Shown: positions 1-9,154, numbered from the stretch's first letter. The stretch: 64,000 nucleotides of DNA from Pseudomonas lalucatii (GCF_018398425.1 NZ_JADPMV010000002.1:124001-188000), one strand, 5' to 3'. Numbers and translations are program-made. The notes: a model not told the origin generated them from the letters alone.

Positions 1-1364
1 GCCAACTGAAGGAAGCCCAGGCGCAGATCCAGCACCTGGCCTATCACGACTCGCTGACCAACCTGCCCAACCGCGCCCTGCTGATGGACCGCCTGACCCA
101 GCAGATCGCCCTGCTCAAGCGTCACAACTTGCGTGGTGCCCTGCTGTTTCTCGACCTCGACCACTTCAAGCACATCAACGATTCCCTCGGCCATCCGGTC
201 GGCGACGCCGTGCTCAAGCTGGTCACCGCGCGCCTGGAGGCCAGCGTGCGCCAGGAGGACACCGTCGCCCGCCTGGGCGGCGACGAGTTCGTCGTGCTGC
301 TCAGCGGCCTGGAAGGCAAGCGCTCGGAGGTCACCCGCCAGGCACGCACGGTGGCGGAAAAACTGCGGCGTCTGCTGGCCGAGCCGATGCGCCTGGACGG
401 CCATCGCCTGCAGGTCACGCCGAGCATCGGCATCGCCCTGATCCCCGATCACGGCGACACCCCCGCCGACCTGCTCAAGCGCGCGGACATCGCCCTGTAC
501 CGGGCCAAGGACGCCGGGCGCAACGCCATCCAGCTGTTCCGCAGCGCCATGCAGCAGGCCGCCAGCGAGCGCCTGCGCCTGGAAAACGACCTGCGCCTGG
601 CCCTGGCCCGCGGCGAGTTCGAGCTGTACTTCCAGCCCCAGGTGGACGCCCGCGACGGCCGGGTGGTCGGCGCCGAGGCGCTGCTGCGCTGGCTGCACCC
701 GACCCTCGGGGCGCAGTCGCCGGCGCAGTTCATCCGGGTGCTGGAGGACAGCGGCCTGATTCTCGAGGTCGGCAGCTGGGTCATCGCCGAGGCCTGTCAC
801 GCCTGCGCGCAGATGCTCGAGGAGAAGCTGATCGACGCCGGGGATTTCAGCCTGTGCGTGAACATCAGCCCGCGGCAGTTCCGCCAGAACGATTTCGTCG
901 AGCAGGTGGAGAGCAGCCTCCTCTGCAGCAGCCTGCCGCGCACCATGCTCAAGCTGGAGATCACCGAAGGCATCGTCATCCAGAACATCGACGACACCAT
1001 CGCCAAGATGAACCGGCTGAAAAGGCTCGGGGTCAGCTTCGCCATGGATGATTTCGGTACCGGCTACAGCTCGCTGACCTACCTCAAGCGCCTGCCGGTG
1101 GACCTGCTGAAGATCGACCAGTCCTTCGTCCGCGATGCCACCCAGGATGCCAACGACGCGGGCATCATCCGCGCCATAGTCGCCATGGGGCAGAGCCTGG
1201 GCCTGACGATGATCGCCGAGGGCGTCGAGCAGCAGGCGCAACTGGACTTCCTCGAGCGGCAGGGCTGCTCCCTCTACCAGGGCTACCTGTTCAGCAAGCC
1301 GCTGCCGCTGGCCGAGTTCCGCGCCCTGCTGGCGCACACCGCGCAACGCCGGCAGCACTCCTGA
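1..1364 (+). CDS. GGDEF-EAL domain protein (c-di-GMP turnover), 5' truncated by window edge
   Basis: The reading frame is open from base 3 and enters already inside a GGDEF domain (HDSLTNLPNR just upstream of position 84), so the true start lies outside the window. The GGDEF motif is intact at 276-290 and is preceded five residues earlier by an RxxD inhibitory-site motif (RQED). The EAL signature GAEALLRW is at 669-692, followed by NISPRQF, EITEG, the DDFGTGYSS loop and AEGVE. All residues usually needed for phosphodiesterase activity therefore look present. The protein could both make and degrade cyclic di-GMP, but which activity dominates cannot be told from sequence. The sensory N-terminus is not visible. 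Confidence 0.95.
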   Translation, partial: QLKEAQAQIQHLAYHDSLTNLPNRALLMDRLTQQIALLKRHNLRGALLFLDLDHFKHINDSLGHPVGDAVLKLVTARLEASVRQEDTVARLGGDEFVVLLSGLEGKRSEVTRQARTVAEKLRRLLAEPMRLDGHRLQVTPSIGIALIPDHGDTPADLLKRADIALYRAKDAGRNAIQLFRSAMQQAASERLRLENDLRLALARGEFELYFQPQVDARDGRVVGAEALLRWLHPTLGAQSPAQFIRVLEDSGLILEVGSWVIAEACHACAQMLEEKLIDAGDFSLCVNISPRQFRQNDFVEQVESSLLCSSLPRTMLKLEITEGIVIQNIDDTIAKMNRLKRLGVSFAMDDFGTGYSSLTYLKRLPVDLLKIDQSFVRDATQDANDAGIIRAIVAMGQSLGLTMIAEGVEQQAQLDFLERQGCSLYQGYLFSKPLPLAEFRALLAHTAQRRQHS

Positions 1365-1403
1365 AAAACGCCGAAGGCGCCCCCACCGCTGGCGAGGGCG
1401 CCT
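1364..1403 (-). terminator. Hairpins between the GGDEF-EAL gene and ibpA (terminator)
   Basis: On the minus strand the hairpin CGCC-TTC-GGCG is followed by a run of five T, which fits a Rho-independent terminator for ibpA. It overlaps a larger inverted repeat with 8-bp arms (1375-1382 and 1396-1403) that could act for the plus-strand gene too. Confidence 0.6.
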
Positions 1404-1431
1404 GCACGACAGTCGGACGAGGCCCCGACGA

Positions 1432-1878
1432 TCAGCTGTCCAGGGCCGGACGCGCGCCATTGATGGGGATACGCTTGGCCTTGGCCTCTTCCGGGACGAT
1501 GCGCACCAGGTCGATGTTCAGCAGGCCGTTGACCAGGTTGGCGGCCCTGACCTCGATATGATCGGCCAGACGGAACGACAGCTTGAAGGCCCGCCGGGCG
1601 ATGCCCTGATAGAGGTAGGTGACGTCGGCGGCGTCCTGCTCGCGCCGACCGCCGGTGACCGTCAACACGCCACGCTCGACCTGCAGGTCGAGGTCCTCCT
1701 CGTGGAAGCCGGCGGCGGCGATGACGATGCGATACTGGTCCTCGGCGTGCTTCTCGACGTTGTAGGGCGGGTAGCTGCTGGCCGACTCATTGCGCATGGC
1801 CGACTCGAACAGGTCGTTGAAGCGATCGAAGCCGATGGAGTGACGGAACAGCGGGGTCATGGAAAATGCAGTGCTCAT
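1432..1878 (-). CDS. ibpA: Hsp20 family small heat-shock protein (IbpA-like)
   Basis: The 148-residue product is a cytoplasmic small heat-shock chaperone that binds unfolding proteins and keeps them available for DnaK/ClpB. The N-terminus (STAFSMTPLFRHSIGFDRF) is typical of IbpA. The alpha-crystallin domain runs from about residue 35 (YPPYNVEK) to 130 and ends with the usual I-x-I-like motif near the C-terminus (RIPING). The ATG at 1878 was chosen because AGGAG lies at a proper distance upstream; an in-frame upstream start would lie inside the leader. The gene is monocistronic, with a sigma-32-like promoter and a ROSE-like leader upstream and a hairpin downstream. Confidence 0.93.
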   Translation of the reverse strand: MSTAFSMTPLFRHSIGFDRFNDLFESAMRNESASSYPPYNVEKHAEDQYRIVIAAAGFHEEDLDLQVERGVLTVTGGRREQDAADVTYLYQGIARRAFKLSFRLADHIEVRAANLVNGLLNIDLVRIVPEEAKAKRIPINGARPALDS

Positions 1879-1935
1879 GGATAGTCTCCTGATGGACAGC
1901 GAGTGATTCGACACGGGGCCCGACTTCGGCGCCCC
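1879..1935 (-). promoter_or_regulatory. ROSE-like RNA thermometer in the ibpA leader
   Basis: The leader just before the ibpA start contains UCGCU (1898-1902) followed by a seven-base loop and AGGAG (1886-1890). This is the UYGCU/anti-Shine-Dalgarno pairing that defines ROSE thermometers. A second hairpin with GGGG/CCCC arms lies upstream in the same leader. Structure is inferred by eye, not computed. Confidence 0.6.
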
Positions 1936-1945
1936 GCAAGAGCAA

Positions 1946-1973
1946 AAATGTGGACAGCGACGAAAATTTCAAG
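1946..1973 (-). promoter_or_regulatory. Sigma-32-like heat-shock promoter of ibpA
   Basis: On the minus strand a -35 element CTTGAA (1968-1973) is followed after 14 bases by CCACATTT (1946-1953), close to the sigma-32 pattern CTTGAA-N13-17-CCCCATNT. It sits about 70 bases upstream of the start codon, leaving room for the ROSE-like leader. Confidence 0.55.
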
Positions 1974-2004
1974 CCCGCCCAGTACAACCCGATAAGGAGA
2001 CCCC

Positions 2005-2751
2005 ATGGACAGAGTCATGTTGATCACCGGCGCCAGCCGCGGCATCGGCGCCGCCACCGCCCGCCTGGCAGCCGCCCGCGGCTATACCCTGTGCCTGAAC
2101 TACCGCCGCCAACGCGAGACCGCCGAGGCCCTGGCAGCCGAGCTGGTCGCGGCCGGCGGCCGGGCCATTGCCGTGCAGGCCGACGTGGCCGAGGAACAGC
2201 AGGTCGTGCAGCTGTTCGCCGAGATCGACCGCCAGTTCGGCCGCCTCGACGTACTGGTCAACAACGCCGGCATGCTGGAGACGCAGATGCGCCTGGACCA
2301 GATGGATGGCCCACGCCTGCAGCGGGTGTTCGCCGCCAACGTGTTCGGCAGCTTCTACTGCGCCCGCGAGGCGGTCAAACGCATGTCCACGCGCCACGGC
2401 GGCCAGGGCGGCGCCATCGTCAACCTGTCGTCGATCGCCGCCCGCCTCGGTGCGCCCGACGAGTACATCGACTACGCCGCGGCCAAGGGCGCGATCGACA
2501 GCATGACCCTGGGCCTGGCCAAGGAAGTGGCCGGCGAAGGCATCCGCGTCAACGCCGTGCGCCCCGGGGTGATCGATACCGAGATCCACGCCAGCGGCGG
2601 CGAGCCGGCGCGGGTCGCGCGGGTCAGCCAGAGCGTGCCCATGGGCCGTGGCGGCCAGGCCGAGGAAGTGGCCGAGGCGATCCTCTGGCTGGCCAGCGAG
2701 CAGGCCTCCTACACCAGCGGTGCGCTGCTGGACGTCGGCGGCGGACGCTGA
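2005..2751 (+). CDS. SDR family NAD(P)-dependent oxidoreductase
   Basis: This 248-residue classical short-chain dehydrogenase/reductase has the TGASRGIG cofactor motif near residue 8, the NNAG motif near residue 87, a catalytic Ser region (NLSSIAA) and the YxxxK catalytic pair in DYAAAKGA. The C-terminus GALLDVGGG is normal for FabG-like enzymes. The substrate cannot be predicted. An AAGGAGA ribosome site precedes the ATG. The gene is divergent from ibpA and converges with dusC, with only three bases between the two stop codons. Confidence 0.92.
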   Translation: MDRVMLITGASRGIGAATARLAAARGYTLCLNYRRQRETAEALAAELVAAGGRAIAVQADVAEEQQVVQLFAEIDRQFGRLDVLVNNAGMLETQMRLDQMDGPRLQRVFAANVFGSFYCAREAVKRMSTRHGGQGGAIVNLSSIAARLGAPDEYIDYAAAKGAIDSMTLGLAKEVAGEGIRVNAVRPGVIDTEIHASGGEPARVARVSQSVPMGRGGQAEEVAEAILWLASEQASYTSGALLDVGGGR

Positions 2752-2754
2752 GGC

Positions 2755-3738
2755 TCAGGCAATGGCCAGCTGCTCCTGGGGCGGCCGCGCCGGGACCTCG
2801 ACGCCGAGCAGGGCGTCGATCCGCGCGCAGTCGTTTTCCCGGCGCAGCAGGGCGAACAGCTCCACGGCCTGCGGATAGCTGCGGGTCAGCATGGCCAGCC
2901 ACTGCTTGAGGCGCCCCGGTGCGTAACGCGGGGACAGCTTGCGCCGGGCCTGCCGCCAGAAGTCGGCGAGCAGCGGCTGCAGCTCGAGCCAGTCCATCTC
3001 GAGCACTGGCTGGCCGGCCCGCGCCGCGCCGATCTGCCGGGCCAGGTCGGGCCGCGCCACCAGGCCGCGGCCGAGCATGATGTCCTCGACCCCGCTGACC
3101 TCGCGGCAACGGCGCCAGTCGTCCAGGGTCCACACCTCGCCGTTGGCGAACACCGGCACGGCCACCGCCTCCTGGACCCGCGCCACCCATTCCCAGTGGG
3201 CCGGCGGCTTGTAGCCCTCGACCTTGGTCCGCGCGTGCACCACGATCTGCGCCGCGCCGCCCTCGGCCAGGGCGCGGGCGCAGTCGAGGGCGCCGTCCTT
3301 ATGCTCGAAGCCCAGGCGCATCTTCGCCGTCACCGGAATGTCCGCCGGCACGCTGCGGCGCACCTCACGGACGATGGCATGCAGCAGCTCCGGCTCCTTG
3401 AGCAGCACCGCGCCACCGCGGGACTTGTTCACCGTCTTGGCCGGGCAGCCGAAATTCAGGTCGATCACCGGCGCACCCAGGGCGCAGGCGAAGGCGGCAT
3501 TGTCGGCCAGGCAGGCGGGATCGGAGCCGAGCAGCTGCACGCGCAGCGGCGTGCCGGCGCGAGTCCTGGCGCCGCGGAACAGCTCGGGGGCGAGCTTGCG
3601 GTAGGTCGAGGCCGGCAGCACCCGATCGCTGACGCGGATGAACTCGGTCACGCACCAGTCGACGACGCCGACCCGGGTCAGCACGTCGCGAAGGATGTCG
3701 TCGACCAGCCCTTCCATGGGCGCCAGGGCAATCTGCAT
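2755..3738 (-). CDS. dusC: tRNA-dihydrouridine(16) synthase DusC
   Basis: The 327-residue flavoenzyme reduces U16 of tRNA to dihydrouridine using FMN and NADPH. It begins [14 protein letters not shown], the DusC-type N-terminus, and carries the catalytic-Cys motif [16 protein letters not shown] and the FMN phosphate motif (FANGEVW, MLGRGL). WCVTEF in the early region favours DusC over DusA/DusB. The frame stays open far upstream, but the start at 3738 is set by family alignment and by the fact that the next gene upstream lies in the same strand in another frame. Confidence 0.93.
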   Translation of the reverse strand: MQIALAPMEGLVDDILRDVLTRVGVVDWCVTEFIRVSDRVLPASTYRKLAPELFRGARTRAGTPLRVQLLGSDPACLADNAAFACALGAPVIDLNFGCPAKTVNKSRGGAVLLKEPELLHAIVREVRRSVPADIPVTAKMRLGFEHKDGALDCARALAEGGAAQIVVHARTKVEGYKPPAHWEWVARVQEAVAVPVFANGEVWTLDDWRRCREVSGVEDIMLGRGLVARPDLARQIGAARAGQPVLEMDWLELQPLLADFWRQARRKLSPRYAPGRLKQWLAMLTRSYPQAVELFALLRRENDCARIDALLGVEVPARPPQEQLAIA

Positions 3739-3821
3739 AGGGAAACTCTCGAAAAAACGCCGCGTAGTGTACGCGGCATGGCGCCTCGGATGAACCGGCC
3801 GGCGCCAAGCGGTGACGGGTG

Positions 3822-4271
3822 CTACAGTTCCAGGGGAAAGGGCTGCCGCAGGGCGCGGCCGTAGCCCTCGACGAATTCGGCGGGCATGCGCTTGGGCTTG
3901 CCGCTGGACAGCTCGATGCAGACGAAGGTGGTCTTGGCCCGCAGCAGGGTGACACCGTCGGCGGGACGGATCAGCTGGAAGCGCCGATCCATCTTCAGCC
4001 GCTGGTCCGACTCGACTATCCAGGTGGCCATCTGCAGCTGCTGCTCCTCGTAGGCGCTGGCCAGGTAGTCGACCTCGTGGCGCACCACCGCCATGGCTCG
4101 ATCCAGGCGGCGGTACTCGGCCAGATCCAGGCCCAGGTACTGCGAGTGGCGCCAGGCGCAGCGCTCCAGCCAGCTGACATAAACGGCGTTGTTGGCATGA
4201 CCGAGACCGTCGATGTCCTCGGCGCCGACGCACAGGTCGATGACGAAGGGGTCGGCGAAATCCCAGTTCAT
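3822..4271 (-). CDS. Acyl-CoA thioesterase, hot-dog fold (4HBT family)
   Basis: The 149-residue protein starts [13 protein letters not shown] and contains the hot-dog-fold motif [20 protein letters not shown], with the Asp/His/Asn typical of 4-hydroxybenzoyl-CoA-like thioesterases. It probably hydrolyses a cytosolic acyl-CoA of unknown chain. The start at 4271 is preceded by CGGAG; longer in-frame starts (to 4523) would add a low-complexity extension not expected in the family. The gene is in the same direction as dusC, 83 bases upstream of it. Confidence 0.85.
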   Translation of the reverse strand: MNWDFADPFVIDLCVGAEDIDGLGHANNAVYVSWLERCAWRHSQYLGLDLAEYRRLDRAMAVVRHEVDYLASAYEEQQLQMATWIVESDQRLKMDRRFQLIRPADGVTLLRAKTTFVCIELSSGKPKRMPAEFVEGYGRALRQPFPLEL

Positions 4272-4558
4272 CTCCGCTGCTCCGCTGCCATGGCACGCGG
4301 CTGCCGCCGCGCCTGCTCGATCCGTTTCATGCTTGCCTCCTAAGGTCATGCCCCGCCTTCTCCGCGGCGGGGCCGGCCCGACATCATGCGGCCTAGTGCG
4401 TCCGGAAGCCAGCGGCCCGCCCTGCCCGTCCGCACCACTGGTGCTCGCATCATGAAGTGCGCAGACCTGAAGTTTCGCGGGTGGCGGCGCGTGACAGCAG
4501 AACCCCCGCTGCCCCTCAACCACAGACCACAGACCGGCGCGCCGACCACCCTAGCACC
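4272..4558. other. Non-coding gap between thioesterase and hydrolase genes
   Basis: No supported gene is visible in this 287-base stretch. Open frames crossing it lack ribosome sites and recognisable content. It must contain the promoter of the thioesterase gene and the end of the hydrolase transcript, but I see no convincing consensus. Confidence 0.4.
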
Positions 4559-5401
4559 TCAAGCCGTCAGCGGGGCCGCTACGACCGGCCGGGCGGCCCG
4601 CTCCAGCAATCGCAGGGTCGCCTCGATCAGCTGCGGGTCGCCCAGCACCCGCTGATGTCCGCCCCGCTCCAGGCGCAGCAGGTGACTGTCGAACCAGGCC
4701 TGGTGGATCGCCTCGGCCTCGGTGAACGGCACCAGAGGATCGTCGACCGCATGCACCACCAGGCCGGGCACCTCCAGGCGATACTGCGCCACGTCGATCT
4801 GCCTGGCGGGCATGCCGGCCTTTTCCTCGACCAGGCGCACGAAGTGCGCCCGCGCCTTGGCCGGCAATCCCATGTAGCGGGCGAAACCGCGCAACATGGT
4901 GAGGATTCGCCCCGGAGCGGAGATGGTCACCAGCGCCTCGGTGCGCAGTCCCAGCTGGGTCGCCAGCAGCGCACTGGCACCGCCCATGGAATGGCCGATC
5001 ACCGCCTTGAGCGGCGGCAGCTCACTGGCGGCCTCGAGCATGGCGCGGGCGAACAGCACCACGTTCGCCTCACGCCCCGGCGAGCGCCCATGACCCGGCG
5101 CGTCCAGCGCGACCACCGCATAACCGGCACCGACCAGCGCCTTGATCAGCTCGGCGAACTGCGTCGGTCGCCCTTCCCAGCCATGCATCAGCAACACCAC
5201 CGGACCACTGCCCCAGCGCAACGCCGACAGCCCGAAACGCAAGGTCACCCGCTCGGCCTCGGCCAGCAGCGGCAACTCCCAGTCCCGCGGCGGCAGCTCG
5301 CGCGGCGTCATGAAGGCCCGGCGCATCCGGCTCGCCGTCGCGCGCGGCGCCAGCCGACCGACTGTCGCATTGAATCCACGTACCCAACTCATGCTGTTCA
5401 T
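4559..5401 (-). CDS. Alpha/beta hydrolase
   Basis: The 280-residue protein has the oxyanion loop HGWEG, the nucleophile elbow GHSMGG near residue 145, a late Asp (VDDPLVP) and a catalytic His (GGHQRVLGD), so the catalytic triad looks intact. The substrate is unknown. The start at 5401 is preceded by GGAGACA at normal spacing, better than the ATG at 5416. It lies 11 bases downstream of the TetR-family gene on the same strand, which suggests one operon controlled by that repressor. Confidence 0.88.
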   Translation of the reverse strand: MNSMSWVRGFNATVGRLAPRATASRMRRAFMTPRELPPRDWELPLLAEAERVTLRFGLSALRWGSGPVVLLMHGWEGRPTQFAELIKALVGAGYAVVALDAPGHGRSPGREANVVLFARAMLEAASELPPLKAVIGHSMGGASALLATQLGLRTEALVTISAPGRILTMLRGFARYMGLPAKARAHFVRLVEEKAGMPARQIDVAQYRLEVPGLVVHAVDDPLVPFTEAEAIHQAWFDSHLLRLERGGHQRVLGDPQLIEATLRLLERAARPVVAAPLTA

Positions 5402-5412
5402 TGCCTGTCTCC

Positions 5413-5952
5413 TCAAACGATCGCCGACTTGGCGGCACGCAAGACGCGGTCGGACATCTCACCGGGGCCCAGCGCCCGCGCCAGCGCCAGACCTCCGACC
5501 ATCAGGGCCATGTCGGCAAGCACGCTGGTGGCCTCCTCCGGGCTGCCCGCCAGCTTCGCCACCATCAGTTCCAAGTGCTCGGCCAGCGCCTCGCGAAAGG
5601 CGTCCGGCAGGCGCGCCAGCTCACTCAGCGAACTCGGTAGCGGGCAACCCTGCTCGCCGCCGTCGCGATGCTTGCGCGACAGGTAGAAGGCCGCCACCAG
5701 CGCCCGCCGTTCGGCCGCGGGCAACTGCTCGTCCAACTGGCCGATCAGCGCCTGGCGCTGGCAGAGCATCTGCCGGAACGCCTCGAGCATCAGCGCATCC
5801 TTGCTCTCGAAGTGGGCATAGAAACCGCCCACCGTCAGCCCCGCCGCCCCCATCACCTCGCCGACGCTGGGCTCAGCTGGACCCCGCTGCAGCAGGGCGG
5901 CGCCTGCCGCCGAGAGGATGCGTTCGCGGGTCTGAGCTTTCTTGTCGTGCAT
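5413..5952 (-). CDS. TetR family transcriptional regulator
   Basis: The 179-residue protein has the TetR helix-turn-helix near residues 10-55 (TRERILSAAGAALL ... GLTVGGFYAHFESKDALMLEAF). The C-terminal ligand domain resembles TetR_C_6/AcrR-like sensors, with GCPLPSSLSEL. The start at 5952 follows AAGGAG. The gene leads a two-gene operon with the hydrolase, and a double palindrome just upstream of the ribosome site is its likely operator, implying autoregulation and control of the hydrolase. Confidence 0.9.
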   Translation of the reverse strand: MHDKKAQTRERILSAAGAALLQRGPAEPSVGEVMGAAGLTVGGFYAHFESKDALMLEAFRQMLCQRQALIGQLDEQLPAAERRALVAAFYLSRKHRDGGEQGCPLPSSLSELARLPDAFREALAEHLELMVAKLAGSPEEATSVLADMALMVGGLALARALGPGEMSDRVLRAAKSAIV

Positions 5953-5965
5953 GGCGGGCTCCTTA

Positions 5966-5999
5966 AATATTACGAGCACAATATTATGCTCATAATATT
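5966..5999. promoter_or_regulatory. Tandem overlapping palindromic operator upstream of the TetR gene
   Basis: A perfect inverted repeat AATATTATG-CT-CATAATATT occupies 5980-5999. A second, imperfect copy (7 of 9 arm bases) occupies 5966-5985, so the two half-overlap with a 14-base offset. The element is strikingly A+T rich in a G+C-rich region and lies 14-47 bases before the regulator's start, as expected for TetR autorepression. Confidence 0.7.
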
Positions 6000-6065
6000 T
6001 TTACGCAAGCAGTCGTCATTACCGTCGGTCGGCAGCAGCACAGGGAAGGAAGGAAAGTTTCGGGA

Positions 6066-6103
6066 CGGAAAAACAAAAGGGCCACTCCGAAGGAGTGACC
6101 CTT
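6066..6103 (-). terminator. Rho-independent terminator of the tRNA-Glu/Ala operon
   Basis: A hairpin with 12-base arms (6077-6088 and 6092-6103, one G-U pair) and a GAA loop is followed on the minus strand by TTTTGTTTTT. It lies 24 bases beyond the last tRNA of the cluster. Confidence 0.85.
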
Positions 6104-6127
6104 AAAAACCCCGCAGAGCGGGAAAAA

Positions 6128-6203
6128 TGGCGTCCCCTAGGGGACTCGAACCCCTGTTACCGCCGTGAAAGGGCGGTGTCCTAGGCCACTAGACGAAGGG
6201 GAC
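6128..6203 (-). tRNA. tRNA-Glu (TTC), copy 2 in transcription order
   Basis: A 76-base cloverleaf begins GTCCCCTTCGTCTAGTGG and ends in encoded CCA. The anticodon loop is CTTTCAC within CCGCC/GGCGG arms, giving anticodon TTC, and the T-loop GTTCGAGTC is normal. Its sequence is identical to the copy at 6379-6454. Confidence 0.97.
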
Positions 6204-6253
6204 GAATCCTTCGAAGAACAAGGCCAGCTCAGCGGCTGGCCTTGTCGTGGTAT

Positions 6254-6329
<76 letters not shown>

Positions 6330-6378
6330 GAAACCTTGCGGTCTGGCTGCAGTGCCGAAGCACTGCGGCTGGAAATAA

Positions 6379-6454
6379 TGGCGTCCCCTAGGGGACTCGA
6401 ACCCCTGTTACCGCCGTGAAAGGGCGGTGTCCTAGGCCACTAGACGAAGGGGAC
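6379..6454 (-). tRNA. tRNA-Glu (TTC), copy 1
   Basis: The 76-base cloverleaf has anticodon TTC and an encoded CCA end. It lies 62 bases after the leading tRNA-Ala in the four-gene tRNA transcript, next to gltX, the gene for the enzyme that charges it. Confidence 0.97.
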
Positions 6455-6516
6455 GCAAACCCCTAAAACTCAGTCAGTCACTCGACCGACTGTGGCAAGC
6501 CTTTCGGCTTCGAGAT

Positions 6517-6592
<76 letters not shown>

Positions 6593-6604
6593 ATCTCGAG
6601 GACG

Positions 6605-6639
6605 GGGCGCATGTTAAGGGCGCCCCCGGGTACTGTCAA
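6605..6639 (-). promoter_or_regulatory. Strong sigma-70 promoter of the tRNA operon
   Basis: On the minus strand TTGACA (6634-6639) and TAACAT (6611-6616) are separated by exactly 17 bases. A G+C-rich discriminator (GCGCCCCGTC) follows the -10 box, the hallmark of stringently controlled stable-RNA promoters. Confidence 0.85.
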
Positions 6640-6715
6640 CAAGATTTTTATTCCTTCCCTGTTTTTTTCTGCTGACATAACAATCACTTACCCTAACCCC
6701 TCGACGGCGAGCCGA

Positions 6716-8197
6716 TCAGCCGATGGCCGCCAGCAGCTTTTCCCACTCCTTGTTTTCCTTCTTCGACACACCACCGAGCAGCTCGATGGCCTGGCGCAGG
6801 CGGAAACGGGTGAGGTCCGGGCCGAGGATTTCCATGGCGTCGAGCACCGACACCGAGCTGGCCTGGCCGGTGATCGCGGCGAACATCAGCGGCATGGCGT
6901 CGCGCAACTTCAGCTCCAGGTGTTCGACCACCGCCTGGATGCAGCCGGTTATGTTGTCCTTCTGCCACTGGCGCAGGGCCTCCAGTTTCCACAGGATCAG
7001 CTGCATGACCTGGCGCACCTGGTCGGGCGACAGCTTCTTGTGCTCGAACAGCTTGGCGTCCAGGCTCAGGCCACCGGCGAAGAAGAAACTGGCCAGGGGC
7101 GCGATCTGGCTGAAGGTCTCCACCCGCCCCTGCACGTGGGGGGCGATCTTCATCAGGTAGTCGGAGTTGAACGCCCACTTCCGCGCGCCGGCGGCGAATT
7201 CCTCGACGCTCAGTTCGCGCAGCCATTGGCCGTTGAGCCAGGACAGCTTCTCCAGGTCGAAGATCGGCCCGCCTAGGGACACGCGCTGGATGTCGAAGTG
7301 CTCGACCATCTCGTCGAGGCTGAACTTCTCGCGCTCGTCCGGCATCGACCAGCCCATGCGGCCGAGGTAGTTGAGCATGGCCTGGGGCAGGAAGCCCATG
7401 CGCTCGTAGAAGGTGATGGAGGTCGGGTTCTTGCGCTTGGACAGCTTGCTCTTGTCCGGGTTGCGCAGCAGCGGCATGTAGCACAGCTGCGGCTTGTCCC
7501 AGCCGAAGTACTCGTACAGCAGGATCAGCTTGGGCGCCGACGGCAGCCACTCCTCGCCCCGCAACACATGGGTGATGCCCATCAGGTGGTCGTCGACCAC
7601 GTTGGCCAGGAAATAGGTCGGCAGGCCATCGGTCTTCATCAGCACCTGCATGTCCATGCGATCCCAGGGGATCTCCACCTCGCCACGGAGCATGTCCGGC
7701 ACCACGCACACGCCCTCGCTCGGCACCTTCATGCGCACCACGTTGGGCTCGCCGGCGGCCAGGCGGCGCTGCACCTCGTCCTGCGCCAGGTGCATGCAGT
7801 GGCCGTCGTAGCGCGGGGTCTGCTTGGCCTCGGTCTGTTCGGCACGCAGCTTGTCCAGGCGCTCGGCACTGCAGAAGCAATGGAAGGCATGGCCCTTGTC
7901 CACCAGCTCGGCGGTGTACTGCTTGTAGATGTGGCCACGTTCGCTCTGCCGATAGGGGCCATGGGGGCCGCCGACATCCGGGCCCTCGCTCCACTCGATG
8001 CCCAGCCAGCGCAGGGCGTCGAAGATCTGCTGCTCGGACTCGCGGGTCGAGCGCAGCTGGTCGGTGTCTTCGATGCGCAGGATAAACTCGCCACCGTGCT
8101 GGCGGGCGAAGCACAGGTTGAACAGGGCGATATAGGCGGTGCCTACGTGCGGATCGCCGGTGGGCGAAGGCGCGATACGGGTACGAACGGTGGTCAT
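6716..8197 (-). CDS. gltX: Glutamyl-tRNA synthetase
   Basis: The 493-residue class I aminoacyl-tRNA synthetase charges tRNA-Glu in the cytoplasm. The HIGH-type motif is in [13 protein letters not shown] (near residue 10), and the KMSKS-type motif is KLSKRK near residue 240. Length and N-terminus ([16 protein letters not shown]) are those of non-discriminating-type proteobacterial GltX, although specificity was not tested. It is transcribed toward its own substrate tRNA genes, and the stop lies about 120 bases before tRNA-Ala copy 1. Confidence 0.97.
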   Translation of the reverse strand: MTTVRTRIAPSPTGDPHVGTAYIALFNLCFARQHGGEFILRIEDTDQLRSTRESEQQIFDALRWLGIEWSEGPDVGGPHGPYRQSERGHIYKQYTAELVDKGHAFHCFCSAERLDKLRAEQTEAKQTPRYDGHCMHLAQDEVQRRLAAGEPNVVRMKVPSEGVCVVPDMLRGEVEIPWDRMDMQVLMKTDGLPTYFLANVVDDHLMGITHVLRGEEWLPSAPKLILLYEYFGWDKPQLCYMPLLRNPDKSKLSKRKNPTSITFYERMGFLPQAMLNYLGRMGWSMPDEREKFSLDEMVEHFDIQRVSLGGPIFDLEKLSWLNGQWLRELSVEEFAAGARKWAFNSDYLMKIAPHVQGRVETFSQIAPLASFFFAGGLSLDAKLFEHKKLSPDQVRQVMQLILWKLEALRQWQKDNITGCIQAVVEHLELKLRDAMPLMFAAITGQASSVSVLDAMEILGPDLTRFRLRQAIELLGGVSKKENKEWEKLLAAIG

Positions 8198-8230
8198 GGC
8201 GATTCTCGAGGAAAGGAAGCGATAGCCGAT

Positions 8231-9154
8231 TTAAGGCGGCGATGTTACCAGCCCCGCGGTCGCCGGCTCCAGCAGCCGCCCCCCTTCGACGGGCAGCCTG
8301 CCCATGAGGAAATCGAGAAAGGTCTTGACCTTCATCGCCTGGAAGCGTCGGGAAGGATAGACCGCGTAGAGCTCGCCCGTCGGCAGCCGCGCGCCGGGCA
8401 GCAGGTGCACCAGGCGCCCGCTGTGCAGCGCCTCCGCGCAGATCATCCGCGGCAGGCCGGCGATACCCGCACCGGCCAGGGCCGCCTCGCGGGCGAAGGT
8501 GATGTTGTTGCAGGCCAGCACCCGCTGACAGGGTAGGTTCTCCCCGAGCAACGGCCAGTGGCGCGGCGAGTCATGGGGCAGCAGGATGGCCCGGTGCCCC
8601 TCGAGTTCGGCCACCGCCTGCGGCGCGCCATGGGCCTTCAGGTAGGCCGGGCTGGCGCACAGGAGCCGCTCGGCCTCGAACAGCTTGCGCGCGATCAGAG
8701 TGGAGTCTTGCGGCTGACCGACCAGGATGGCGATGTCCACGCCCTCCTCCACCGGATCGACATGGCGCGAGGTCAGCTCCACCTCCGCGGTGATCTGCGG
8801 GTACTCGCGCATGAACTCGCCGAGCACCCGGCCGAGCAGCAACTGGCCGAACTCGATGGGCGCGGTGATGCGCAGCTGGCCGGACGGTGCCTGCTGCAGC
8901 TGCATCACCGCCTGCTCGGCCTCGGCGAAGTCCAGCATGATCTGCCGGCAGCGCTCGTAGTAGGCCTGGCCCACCTCGGTCAGGCGCAGCTTGCGCGTGG
9001 TGCGGTTGAGCAGGCGCACGCCGAGGCGCTCCTCGAGCAGGGCGATGCGCCGACTGACGGTGGACTTCTGCATGCCCAACCCCTGGGCCGCCAGGGTGAA
9101 GCTGTGGCACTCGACCACCCGGGTGAAGATCAGCGCGTCATCCAGTCCCATCAT
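8231..9154 (-). CDS. LysR family transcriptional regulator
   Basis: The 307-residue protein has the N-terminal LysR winged helix (residues 3-62, ALIFTRVVECHSFTLAAQ ... VSRRIALLEERLGVRLLNRTTR) and a substrate-binding domain typical of the CrgA/DmlR-like subgroup (PSGQLRITAPIEFG). The effector and target genes are unknown; neighbours are gltX and uvrB, neither a usual target. ATG codons at 9154 and 9151 are both possible starts. Confidence 0.92.
   Translation of the reverse strand: MMGLDDALIFTRVVECHSFTLAAQGLGMQKSTVSRRIALLEERLGVRLLNRTTRKLRLTEVGQAYYERCRQIMLDFAEAEQAVMQLQQAPSGQLRITAPIEFGQLLLGRVLGEFMREYPQITAEVELTSRHVDPVEEGVDIAILVGQPQDSTLIARKLFEAERLLCASPAYLKAHGAPQAVAELEGHRAILLPHDSPRHWPLLGENLPCQRVLACNNITFAREAALAGAGIAGLPRMICAEALHSGRLVHLLPGARLPTGELYAVYPSRRFQAMKVKTFLDFLMGRLPVEGGRLLEPATAGLVTSPP

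Noticed and set aside
3739..4296. N-terminal extension of dusC by 186 residues
   Set aside because: The frame stays open upstream, but the extra residues have no DusC homology and lie over the thioesterase gene; family alignment sets the start at 3738.
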